Assembly (NCBI RefSeq): GCF_902712915.1
Contig: NZ_CACTIA010000003.1
Span: 124,001 to 188,000, forward strand
DNA: 64,000 bases
Direction of reading: 5' to 3'
DNA from: Acidiphilium sp. C61
GTDB lineage: Bacteria > Pseudomonadota > Alphaproteobacteria > Acetobacterales > Acetobacteraceae
Under the pieces are notes generated by a model that saw only the letters and a list, made by a program, of their open reading frames with translations, was not told where the DNA came from and did not search any database. Both the position numbers and the translations under genes were made by a program. Below are positions 33,836-40,986 of the stretch, in pieces. How positions within the stretch are numbered: the stretch's first letter is position 1; the number at the start of each line of letters is the position of its first letter.

Positions 33836-34068
33836 AAGCCGCCTATCCGGCGGGGAGGGCCTATCAGGCGGGCGCGGGTTGTTCGTCGCAGCCAGCCGGC
33901 TTGCTCGCCCTCATTGGCGATCAGAGCTGGCACCAAATGGATTTCGTCGAGAGAGGGACCAGAGCACCTGAGGGGATGATCGCGGGAAGCTGCGCGGACA
34001 TGTCAAGCACCTTTGCTCGGCGTGCGCGCGCCCCTGAAGGTGATTGTCACAGGATTGCGCGACATGCC

Positions 34069-34491
34069 TCATGAAACAGCCCAAGGGTTGATGAGAGTGA
34101 GGCCGCAATCCTCAAAGCCGCCTGTGTCGCGCGTCACCACGCTCGCGCCATGGGAGCGTGCGACCGCAGCAATCATTAGATCGAGTGCCGCTGTCGGTCG
34201 GCCTCCGCGCCTTCGGGCCGCGAAGATATCGGCGTAAGCAGCGGCGGCCTCCATGTCGAAGGGCAGGACACGTCCTTCGAAGTCCTCCGAAAACATTGCC
34301 GCTGCTGCCGCTTCAAGATCATGACGACGGCGGCCGTCTGGCATGATCGCGAGGCCCGACAAAATTTCGGCCTGAGTGATCGATGTCGTGAAAAGAAGCT
34401 CTTCTGGCTGGCCCTCTATCCAAGCCGTCACCTCTGGCGACGGCCGAAGGCTCATCATGGCGGACAGGATGTTGGTATCGAGGACGAACAT
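34069..34491 (-). CDS. vapC: VapC-family PIN-domain toxin
   Basis: 140-aa PIN RNase of the VapC/FitB type: MFVLDTNILSAMMSLRPSPE (Asp5 in LDTN), FTTSITQAEILSGLAIMPDG (catalytic Glu), TAALDLMIAAVARSHGASVV (Asp) and TRDTGGFEDCGLTLINPW (final Asp). The ATG at 34491 overlaps the last base of the antitoxin TGA (TGATG); a GTG lies one codon upstream. Expected to cleave RNA, probably initiator tRNA or rRNA as in the family, and to be neutralised by the upstream RHH protein. Confidence 0.93.
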   Translation of the reverse strand: MFVLDTNILSAMMSLRPSPEVTAWIEGQPEELLFTTSITQAEILSGLAIMPDGRRRHDLEAAAAAMFSEDFEGRVLPFDMEAAAAYADIFAARRRGGRPTAALDLMIAAVARSHGASVVTRDTGGFEDCGLTLINPWAVS

Positions 34492-34739
34492 CACTCGAAG
34501 CTCGGCGGCTCGCGTGCGTTGTCTCGCGGCGGCAACTCAAGATCAACGCCGCCAAGCGCGGCGAAGCGCGCGTGGATCCGCTCGGCCAGACTACGTCCCG
34601 AGCGCGACGCGTCCTTGGTGAGCGCCGTCTGAAGGATGCGCCTGGCTTCAGCCTCCATGGAGTGCCCGTGTTCCGCTGCGCGAACGCGAAGACGCTCCTT
34701 CACCGCCGCATCAATGTTGCGGATGGTCAGGGTAGCCAT
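34491..34739 (-). CDS. VapB/FitA-like ribbon-helix-helix antitoxin
   Basis: 82 aa from the ATG at 34739: MATLTIRNIDAAVKERLRVR then AAEHGHSMEAEARRILQTAL. This is the FitA/Arc-type RHH domain with the strand TLTIRNI and helix MEAEARRIL. The C-terminus (FAALGGVDLELPPRDNAREP) should wrap the toxin. The stop overlaps the vapC start, giving translational coupling. A perfect 7-bp inverted repeat 44 bp upstream is a probable operator. Confidence 0.9.
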   Translation of the reverse strand: MATLTIRNIDAAVKERLRVRAAEHGHSMEAEARRILQTALTKDASRSGRSLAERIHARFAALGGVDLELPPRDNAREPPSFE

Positions 34740-34782
34740 TGGTGTCAATGTCCCAGTGCGCTGCATGCCTGCATCGTAATCG

Positions 34783-34806
34783 ATGCGTTCATTGAATGCA
34801 ACGCAT
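34783..34806 (-). promoter_or_regulatory. Putative VapBC operator
   Basis: Inverted repeat ATGCGTT-n10-AACGCAT, perfect over 7 bp, lying 44-67 bp upstream of the antitoxin ATG. This is a suitable site for an RHH dimer pair. Confidence 0.5.
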
Positions 34807-34895
34807 AATGCCCACCCCGTTCTCTGATATCAAACATGATAAAGGACGTTATCATGCGCGACCGTCAACTCGCAGCGTTCCGTAATTGAAGATTT

Positions 34896-34928
34896 CCGGC
34901 TGGTTTTTACACCGCCACCCTGGCCTGG
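34896..34928 (+). repeat. IS21-like terminal repeat remnant (second copy)
   Basis: 33 bp identical but for one base to 33785-33817, same orientation. It bounds the VapBC segment on the right. Downstream to 35249 I found only weak open frames with no recognisable family. Confidence 0.6.
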
Positions 34929-35249
34929 GGTTACGCATGAAAGATGCTGATCGCAGCTTGAGTATGGAAAACGGTAGTCGGTCGAATATTTCCAATTCTG
35001 TCCGTTTGCTTGAATGGGAGTGGTTTTGGCCCGGGCCGCCGGCTCATCAACGTCCTCAATCCGCTCTTCAAAAATGCCGCTATCGAGCATATCATTGAAA
35101 AATATAGATAAAATTTCATGCGTAGCCCCTGCGCGGTTCAAGGAGGCGTTCGAGCCTTCGAATGTTTCAGAACCACGATGCCAAGCGGCGAAGAAAGCCT
35201 CGCGCGCCGCTTATGATGACTGGCGTCTTGCCGTCCGTCACCGGCTTGC

Positions 35250-35487
35250 CTAGCGCTGCATCTTCCTGGATACGCCGCCACTCGGCTGGGCATTGACGAT
35301 CACAGGGGGTCCGGAAACGCGATTGAGTCCGGCTTGCAGGTCGTGTGGCACGGGACCCGCCGCCTGCAGGAGCGCTTTCGGCCCGGGCGTCATGCGTGGA
35401 TCCTGGCTGTCGAGAACGGATTGTGGATCGAGCAAGGCTTCCGCTGCTTGAGCACTCTCGGTCCGCTGGGTTGGGGGGGCACCCCAG
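35250..35487 (-). pseudogene. Unidentified C-terminal coding fragment
   Basis: Minus-strand frame reading TESAQAAEALLDPQSVLDSQ, then DPRMTPGPKALLQAAGPVPH and ending NAQPSGGVSRKMQR before the stop. The composition is protein-like, but the 5' side runs straight into an ISAs1 terminus at 35488, so the start is lost. No family recognised; a mobilisation or plasmid protein tail is possible. Confidence 0.25.
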
Positions 35488-35520
35488 GGCTGTTCAACGC
35501 TGATTTCCGAGCTGGTGTCA
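35488..35520 (+). mobile_element. ISAs1-family end fragment
   Basis: GGCTGTTCAACGCTGATTTC followed by CGAGCTGG. It matches the complement of the right end of the ISAs1 copy at 23.9 kb (ggctgttcaacgctggtttc). No transposase sequence is attached. Confidence 0.55.
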
Positions 35521-35845
35521 TCAGGCAATACCGAGGAAAACGGCCAAGCTGCGGGTCACTGACATCATGGTTTCGTCATCCAGATGACCGAACGTGGAGC
35601 CGATCTTGTCCCGCTGGGTTGTGCTGGCCTTGTCGATCATGATCTGAGACCGTTTCCGCAAGCCATTGGTCTCGGAGGGGGCCACCGGCAACCTCAGTAG
35701 GGGGGGCCTCCGCGAGGGCACCTGTGATGGGTAAAATCGTCACTGTGGCGGTTTCATCAAAGCGGTCTGCATGTATGACCAGGGCTGGGCGCGGTTTGCC
35801 GAAATCGCCTTGCAGGGCGACGGTCACGAGATCTCCGCGCTTCAC
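35521..35845 (-). pseudogene. mazF: MazF/PemK-family toxin, frameshifted at a C7 run
   Basis: GTG start at 35845: MKRGDLVTVALQGDFGKPRP, ALVIHADRFDETATVTILPI, TGALAEAP. At a run of seven C (coding strand; G7 at 35700-35706 on plus) the frame changes and the MazF C-terminus continues in the other frame: LLRLPVAPSETNGLRKRSQI, MIDKASTTQRDKIGSTFGHL, ending SVTRSLAVFLGIA. Removing one C restores a 107-aa MazF with all conserved blocks (GDLV, KPRPALVI, K..I..DK, IG). The GTG overlaps the MazE TGA by 4 nt. As sequenced the toxin would be altered after about residue 48; slippage, phase variation or a sequencing error are possible. Confidence 0.85.
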
Positions 35846-36057
35846 TCCCAGCCATCCAGATCCGCGATGGCGGCATCGAGGAAGGCGGCAAGCTTGGCAT
35901 CCTGCCGGTCAGCTTCAGCAACAAGGCGCGCCTGGCGGCGGCATTCTTCGTCAAATCCCCTGGCGCGGGTATCCGGTACCCAGATTTGAACGGGCCGTAA
36001 GCCAGCTCGTCGCAGGGCATCGCGGCGCTTTTGAACACGCACGGCAACAGGTGTCAT
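35842..36057 (-). CDS. Antitoxin MazE family protein (DUF3018)
   Basis: 71 aa from the ATG at 36057 with AGGAGA 6 nt upstream: MTPVAVRVQKRRDALRRAGL, RPVQIWVPDTRARGFDEECR, RQARLVAEADRQDAKLAAFL, ending DGWE. This DUF3018-type antitoxin pairs with MazF in alphaproteobacteria. The conserved RPVQIWVPDTR strand forms the DNA-binding part and the acidic helix should cover the toxin. It overlaps mazF by GTGA. A near-perfect palindrome lies just upstream. Confidence 0.9.
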   Translation of the reverse strand: MTPVAVRVQKRRDALRRAGLRPVQIWVPDTRARGFDEECRRQARLVAEADRQDAKLAAFLDAAIADLDGWE

Positions 36058-36075
36058 GATCTGTCTCCTTTGTGT

Positions 36076-36090
36076 TACATGTGACATGTA
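36076..36090 (-). promoter_or_regulatory. MazEF operator palindrome
   Basis: TACATGT-G-ACATGTA, a perfect 7-bp inverted repeat around one base, 19 bp upstream of the MazE start. Probably bound by the MazE(-MazF) complex. Confidence 0.6.
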
Positions 36091-36199
36091 GGAGCCAAAA
36101 AGTCCTGTAGAATGGGGGCGTCAATTCGGGAGGCCGCTGGCTTTGGCCAGCGCCGGAAGATATGCAACCTTTCGGTGGCGATATGTGCCATGATTAGCT

Positions 36200-36740
36200 A
36201 TGGCCAAGAACAGCAGGGACGGGAATCGATTGTGTGCTGCCCGGCGCCGGGCGGCGCTCGCCGAGCGCGGTATCAAGCAAGTTCTGCTTATGGCCCCGGA
36301 GCAGGCGCACCCGTTGCTGAAGCAGGCGGCGACTCTGATGACCCGCGACGATGACCCCCTGGAGCCACTGGCGGCGCTGCGTCGGGCTGGTGGGGCGAAT
36401 GAGCCGGAGCCCGTCGGGGCATCACCCGACCTGGGTGCGGAACTGGAAGCCACCAAAGCCAGGATCGCGGAAATCGAGCGTCAGGCAGAGGCGCGACTGG
36501 CGATGGTGATTGAGGCAGCGGAGCGCCGGAGGCGAGCGCTGGAGGCTGAGCAGGAGAAAGCGCGGGCGAACGCCGTGGAGGCACAGAAGGCCGCCAAGTC
36601 CGCCCAGGTAGCCGAAGGACGGGCGGAAGAGGCGCTACGGCGCGCGGAGAAGGCGGAGGCCACGGATCCAGCAGGCCAAGGCGATGCCGGGCCTCAAAGG
36701 CCGGCTGGTGCGCTTTCTGGCCGGCGATGTGCTGAAATAG
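36200..36740 (+). CDS. Coiled-coil hypothetical protein, probably frameshifted near the 3' end
   Basis: ATG at 36200: MAKNSRDGNRLCAARRRAAL, AERGIKQVLLMAPEQAHPLL. Then comes a long Ala/Glu/Arg coiled coil (about residues 78-155: ATKARIAEIERQAEARLAMV, IEAAERRRRALEAEQEKARA). In the annotated frame it runs on as low-quality sequence to 36955, inside the IS256 copy. Shifting frame at about 36660 gives RIQQAKAMPGLKGRLVRFLA then GDVLK and a TAG at 36740, a more convincing C-terminus. Accessory proteins of this form occur on alphaproteobacterial plasmids; the function is unknown. Confidence 0.55.
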
Positions 36741-36817
36741 CAGGAGGCCGCTGCGCCGGACTTCTGCAATGGAAAGCCCCGTTTGCGCCCTGTGAGGCGA
36801 GTATGGCGCGAAAATTC

Positions 36818-38198
36818 GATAGCGTCCGTCAATGTGGTGGAAATTCTGGTGTAGCTGAAGCGGCCAATGGTCACGCGGCGACGGTGGAAATTCGTGGTGT
36901 ATCGGCATCGATGGCGGGTGCCATGAGTTCGACCATTCCCTCGATCTGCATATAGCGGTTCTGTGTCTGCCATTCGTCGTTGGCCTCGAGCAGCACGGCC
37001 CCGATCAGGCGGATGATCGAACCTTCATTGGGAAAGATGCCGACGACATCGGCGCGGCGCTTGACCTCCTTGTTCAGGCGTTCGAGCGGGTTCGTCGAGT
37101 GAATTTTGGTTCGGTGCTGGGCGGGAAAGTCCATGTGCGCCAGCACGTCGGTTTCACTGTCGTCGATGAACGCGCCAAGTTTTGGCCATTTGCCCCGGAG
37201 CTGGTCGGCCACATGGCGCAGGGTCTGGCTGGCACTGACGCGATCCGGCTGGATAAACGCCTGACGCAACGCTGCAGACACCATGCTCTGCTGCCCCTTC
37301 GGCACATAGGACAAGGCGTTGCGCATCCAGTGAACGCGGCATCTTTGCCAGGATGCCCCCATCACCCGGCGGATCGCCGCCTTCAATCCTTCATGAGCAT
37401 CGGAGATCACCAGTTTCACCTCACGCAACCCACGGCGGACCAAGCTCTTGAGAAAGGTCGACCAGAAGGTCTCCGCCTCGGACGGGCCGATGTGCAGGCC
37501 GACGATCTCGCGCCGACCGTCGGTGTTCACCGCCACTGCGATTATCGCTGCAACTGAGACGATCCGCCCACCTTCGCGCTGCTTGAGATAGGTCGCATCC
37601 AACCACAGATACGGCCACTCGCCGGCGAGTGGCCGGTCGAGGAAGGCGTTCACCCTCTCATCGATGTCCTTGCACAGTTTCGAGACCGTGCTCTTGCTGA
37701 TCCCCGTCAGCCCCATGGCCTGCACCAGCTCGTCTACCCGCCGGGTCGAGACGCCGCCAATCCAGGCTTCCTGGATGACCGCGGCCAGCGCCTTCTCCGA
37801 GGTCCGGCGAGCTTCCAGGAACGGCGGGAAGTAGCTCCCCTGCCGCAGCTTCGGGATCCGAAGCTGCAAGCTGCCAAGCCGCGTGTCCAATGCGCGTTCC
37901 CGGTAGCCGTTGCGATAGGTCGCGCGCTCGCCGCTGCGCTCGTAGCGGCTGGCGCCGATCAGCCCATCCACATCCGTCTCCATCAGCAGTTGAACCACCG
38001 CCTCCGCAACGCTGCGCAGAAAATCGCCGTCCCCGGCTTTGGCCAGTAGCTCAGCCAGTGGTAATCTATCTTCGGTCATCGGGTTCTCCAGGCTTCAGGT
38101 TGAAGTCTCGCAACTCCACCATAGCCGACTGATCCGATGGCCACCTCAAACTACACCGTTACAGGGCCCAAAAGTCCACCACGACCCCGGACACTACC
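36818..38198 (-). mobile_element. IS256-family insertion sequence, copy 2, 1381 bp
   Basis: Complete element with ends GATAGCGTCCG (left) and the complement of GGTAGTGTCCG (right). It is flanked by a perfect 8-bp target duplication GAAAATTC (36810-36817 and 38199-38206). Inverted relative to copy 1 at 25174-26554. The clean duplication shows a straightforward insertion here. Confidence 0.95.
36871..38079 (-). CDS. IS256-family transposase, copy 2
   Basis: 402 aa with the same sequence as the copy at 25293-26501: first Asp in WPYLWLDATYLKQREGGRI, second in LVISDAHEGLKAAI, C/H dyad CRVHWMRNALSYVPK, and Glu region NEGSIIRLIGAVLLEAND. One silent base difference was noticed in EGLK. Mutator-type cut-and-paste/circle-forming transposase. 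Confidence 0.95.
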   Translation of the reverse strand: MTEDRLPLAELLAKAGDGDFLRSVAEAVVQLLMETDVDGLIGASRYERSGERATYRNGYRERALDTRLGSLQLRIPKLRQGSYFPPFLEARRTSEKALAAVIQEAWIGGVSTRRVDELVQAMGLTGISKSTVSKLCKDIDERVNAFLDRPLAGEWPYLWLDATYLKQREGGRIVSVAAIIAVAVNTDGRREIVGLHIGPSEAETFWSTFLKSLVRRGLREVKLVISDAHEGLKAAIRRVMGASWQRCRVHWMRNALSYVPKGQQSMVSAALRQAFIQPDRVSASQTLRHVADQLRGKWPKLGAFIDDSETDVLAHMDFPAQHRTKIHSTNPLERLNKEVKRRADVVGIFPNEGSIIRLIGAVLLEANDEWQTQNRYMQIEGMVELMAPAIDADTPRISTVAA

Positions 38199-38372
38199 GA
38201 AAATTCGGAAAAGGACATGGGGAGATCCCGCTCCCTCCCGCAACCTCCCCCCAGCACAACACAAAACATCGATCCCGCTTGAAGACCCGACGGGGCGGTC
38301 ACAATGTGACCCTCTTGGACGAAGGCGTCATGGGATCTGCCTTATCCATTCTTGCGCAATAGAACCTGATAA

Positions 38373-38399
38373 GGCGGATCGGACCCGGGTCGCCTTTTT
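38373..38399 (+). terminator. Terminator-like hairpin 1 upstream of the GntR gene
   Basis: GGCG...CGCC hairpin with a GC-rich interior (GGACCCGGGTC) followed by TTTTTCTCG. It ends about 250 bp before the GntR ATG, on the same strand. Confidence 0.45.
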
Positions 38400-38587
38400 C
38401 TCGTCCCCCTCCTGCCCCTCAGGTCTGCCCCAGACGAGCGTGCCGGGGCACGATCCAGAGGTATTGTGGACGAGGTAGCTCTTTGGCCCTTGAAGGCGCG
38501 GCGAGTCAGGCGCAATGTCGATATTGGGAGAAGGGGCCTTGGTTACGCTTTTCTGTCATACACCCGTGAAAAACATTTCCCTTTCCT

Positions 38588-38616
38588 GGCGGTTCTCGAC
38601 ATGTGGCCGCCTTTTT
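38588..38616 (+). terminator. Terminator-like hairpin 2 in the GntR leader
   Basis: GGCGG-n14-CCGCC followed by TTTTTCTTG, ending 31 bp upstream of the GntR start. The tail ccgcctttttcttgtcccc resembles that of hairpin 1 (cgcctttttctcgtccccc). Such a position suits attenuation of the downstream regulator. Confidence 0.55.
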
Positions 38617-38647
38617 CTTGTCCCCTGAACCGCGCCGAGCAGAAGGA

Positions 38648-39250
38648 ATGGCAAAGCCGAACACGTTGCTGAAGCGAACGAATAACGCCCTGCTCGACTA
38701 CATCAGGGGCCTTTCGGCAGAGCCAGGCGCATTCGGGTCGGAGAGCGTGCTTGCCCGTCAGTTCGGGGTGAGCCGCACTACGGTGCGCGCCGCCATCGAA
38801 ACCATGATCGCGAGCGGGATTCTCGAGCGCGGGCCGGCCCGCCCCCGCGTCATGCGCCGCCCCAAACGCACGGATTATTACACCGAGTCGGAAACCGACG
38901 GGCCGCAAGAGCATATCGAACGCGTCTTCATGCAGCGCGTCCTCCTTGGCGACTGGCGGCCCGGGCACACCTTCTCCGAAGCCGAACTGGCGCGCGACAG
39001 CAATGCCAGCACCGTTTCCGTCCGCGAATTCCTGATCGGCTTCTCCCGCTTCGGGCTCATCGCCAAGCAGCCGCGCGGCGGCTGGATCCTGCGGGAATTC
39101 CATGACGGTTTCGCCGCCGAGGTGGCCGACATGCGCGAACTGATCGAAATGGCCGCCCTCGCGCGCATGCCCCGCGCCGGCAGCGCCGCCCTCACCGAGG
39201 CGGCGGATGCGATGATCGCCCGCCACCGCGACATCGAGGCGGCATCTGTG
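38648..39250 (+). pseudogene. GntR-family regulator, 3'-truncated
   Basis: ATG at 38648: MAKPNTLLKRTNNALLDYIR, then a GntR wHTH (FGSESVLARQFGVSRTTVRA, AIETMIASGILERG). A second wHTH follows (RVLLGDWRPGHTFSEAELAR, NASTVSVREFLIGFSRFGLI). The beginning of an FCD effector domain (ADMRELIEMAALARMPRAGS) stops at about HRDIEAAS. From about 39250 the sequence becomes IS21-type repeat material, and the frame runs on meaninglessly to 39526. The doubled HTH is typical of UxuR/YbdO-like tandem GntR proteins. Ligand-binding residues are lost, so it is probably non-functional. Confidence 0.75.
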
Positions 39251-39261
39251 GACGCCCCGCG

Positions 39262-39400
39262 GAAAGCAAGCGCAAATTTGAGGGTGCACAGGTGTCGGAT
39301 GCTGCCATCTGTCCGGCCTCTGGGTGCAGAGATGTTCTGCGGGCCTGTATGGGAGTTCGCGGATCGGATCCAAAACACTACAGCGTGCTCGCGCACATTG
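39262..39400 (+). repeat. Diverged IS21-type inner repeat
   Basis: Contains CTGCCATCTGTCCGGCCTC, and later GTATGGGAGTTCGCGGATCG with ATCCAAAACAC. These align with GCGGTCATGTGTCCGGC and AGATGGGTTCCGCGAATGGC/CCAAAACA at 50190-50270 and with the complement of 47115-47180. It is a degenerate copy of that non-coding IS segment. Confidence 0.4.
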
Positions 39401-39495
39401 GTAACAACTGGTTTTCCGACCCCGTCTCGCCGACGGTTGTGTCATACTCTCCTTCGATCGCCTACCTTCTCCGCCAGCCTCAGTAGCTTGGCAGT

Positions 39496-40542
39496 TTATA
39501 CTGCTGCAGCTACCGAAGCTCGATAATCCTCTTTCTTTGTGAGCACGGCCCACACAATGCGTGCGGTCTTGTTGGCCTGTGCAACCGTGACCAACATTCG
39601 CGGCTTGCGTGTCAGCATCGAAGCAAGCCAGCCTCCTTCGGTCGGGCCTTTCTTGCTAGCGTGTCGGATCAAGGTACTCGCGCCGATAATCAGCAAACGC
39701 CGCAAGGTTCGCTCGCCCATCTTCGTTGTCCGCCGCTGCCTGGGCTTGCCGCCAGTCGATTTTTGCAATGGTGTGAGCCCTACCCAGGCGGCAAAGTCCC
39801 GCCCTCGCGCGAAAGTCTCCGCGGGTGGCGCCAGAGCGCAAATAGCCGTCGCCGCGATCGGGCCGATGCCCGGGATCGTCATTAGGCGCCGCACATCCTC
39901 GTCCTCGCGAGCTCGCCGGGCGATTTCCTTGTCGAGATCAGCGATCTGAAAATCGAGCCCATCGAGCCCATCGAGCCCATCGAGCATGACCAGCATGACC
40001 CGGAGCATGTCGCGGGCTGCTACCGGCAGCGAGTTGTCGCTATCGATCACCTCGCGCAGCGACGCCATCCACATCCGGCCCTTCGGAGCAACCCAGCCGT
40101 ATTCGGCCATGTGACCGCGGATCGCGTTGATCAGTTGCGTGCGCTGCCGCACCAGAAGATCTCGGGTACGGAAAACCAGCGCCGAGGCCTGCTGCTCCTC
40201 GCTCTTGACCGCGACAAAACGCATGTTCGGCCGCTGCGCGGCTTCGCTGATTGCTTCGGCATCATTTGCGTCGTTCTTCTGGTTGCGCTTGACAAACGGC
40301 TTGACGTAAGCTGGCGGGATTAAACGGACATCATGCCCCAGTTTCGCAAGTTCGCGAACCCAGTGGTGTGCGCCGCCGCAGGCCTCCAGCGCCACCAGGC
40401 TGCGAGGCTGCGCAGAGAAGAACTCCAGCACTTTTGCCCGCGTGAGCCGCCGGCTGAAGACCTTGTGGCCATCGGCATCAACGCCATGCGCCTGGAAAAC
40501 GTGCTTTGCGATATCGAGTCCAATTGTAGTAACCTCGGCCAC
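39496..40542 (-). CDS. IS110-family transposase (IS1111 group), element 1
   Basis: DEDD transposase of about 348 aa. The GTG at 40542 is preferred because GGAGGAGG lies 5 nt upstream; an upstream GTG at 40572 would add ten residues. N-terminal RuvC-like domain: VTTIGLDIAKHVFQAHGVDA (Asp), VALEACGGAHHWVRELAKLG (Glu), QKNDANDAEAISEAAQRPNM (D..D). C-terminal transposase_20: LMTIPGIGPIAATAICALAP, and GRDFAAWVGLTPLQKSTGGK with the serine/recombinase-like region. A 9-bp tandem repeat encodes LDGLDGLDGLD near residue 190. Related to the element at 50376-51392. Confidence 0.93.
   Translation of the reverse strand: MAEVTTIGLDIAKHVFQAHGVDADGHKVFSRRLTRAKVLEFFSAQPRSLVALEACGGAHHWVRELAKLGHDVRLIPPAYVKPFVKRNQKNDANDAEAISEAAQRPNMRFVAVKSEEQQASALVFRTRDLLVRQRTQLINAIRGHMAEYGWVAPKGRMWMASLREVIDSDNSLPVAARDMLRVMLVMLDGLDGLDGLDFQIADLDKEIARRAREDEDVRRLMTIPGIGPIAATAICALAPPAETFARGRDFAAWVGLTPLQKSTGGKPRQRRTTKMGERTLRRLLIIGASTLIRHASKKGPTEGGWLASMLTRKPRMLVTVAQANKTARIVWAVLTKKEDYRASVAAAV
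39952..39984 (+). repeat. 9-bp in-frame tandem repeat in IS110
   Basis: ATCGAGCCC repeated three times plus a partial ATCGAG unit, encoding (on minus) repeated LDG triplets. The unit length keeps the frame, so copy-number change would alter only linker length. Confidence 0.8.
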
Positions 40543-40612
40543 GGACGCCTCCTCCTGCAGGTGTGTTGACACCTACCTTGGCACATAGGTGCCGTCGGGG
40601 GGCGTCCACCCC

Positions 40613-40731
40613 ATCAATAAATTTTTGGAGTGTTGGGTCGGCGGTGCGTGGCCGCGGCTTCAGTCTGCGGGGTGTTCGCTAATGTTGTGGGGCAGCGCGA
40701 TACCGGCGGCCTTGAAGACATTTCCTGTCCG
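40613..40731 (-). pseudogene. IS1634-family element, 3' end remnant
   Basis: Closely matches 54543-54660 (gttgggtcggcggtgcgtgg, then cagtctgcggggtg). It encodes on minus KAAGIALPHNISEHPAD-like sequence with changes (GGIALPHNISEHPAD). Only the last about 30 codons and the non-coding end survive. It abuts the promoter side of the IS110 element. Confidence 0.65.
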
Positions 40732-40865
40732 TCGTCAGAATATTTGGCGCACATCGCGCATCGCAATCCGCTCCACTGGCATTCGTCCGCTCCCTCGATC
40801 AGCCAAAGGGAGGGAACCTGAACCAGCCAGCAGAGACCTCAATCCGATCCGGCCAACCCCGCCCG

Positions 40866-40965
40866 CCTGGGCGAATAAAAGTCGGAACAGGTGGGCGAAT
40901 AATTCCCGAAATCCCGGGCGAGTTAATCTCGGAATCCCGGGCGAATTGAGCCCGGAATCAGCAAG
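40866..40965 (+). repeat. Tandem CCCGGGCGA-type repeats (IS21-like end)
   Basis: Four to five imperfect units of about 23 bp: gcctgggcgaataaaagtcgg, ggtgggcgaataattcccga, AATCCCGGGCGAGTTAATCT, AATCCCGGGCGAATTGAGCC. A single similar unit (GAATCCCGGGCGATTTTG) lies at 56372. These resemble multiple transposase-binding sites at IS21-family ends. No istAB is attached here. Confidence 0.5.
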
Positions 40966-40986
40966 CGTTTTCCGATCAGGATCGAT

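Noticed and set aside
34830..35141. Minus-strand 103-codon frame ending near 34830
   Set aside because: No ribosome site or recognisable domain, and it crosses the IS21-type repeat at 34896-34928, so a real gene is unlikely.
39952..39984. Short tandem repeat considered as a regulatory iteron
   Set aside because: It is in frame inside the IS110 transposase and encodes repeated Leu-Asp-Gly; no replication gene is nearby.
40866..40965. Possible CRISPR-like array
   Set aside because: The units are directly adjacent, without unique spacers, and resemble IS21 terminal repeats.
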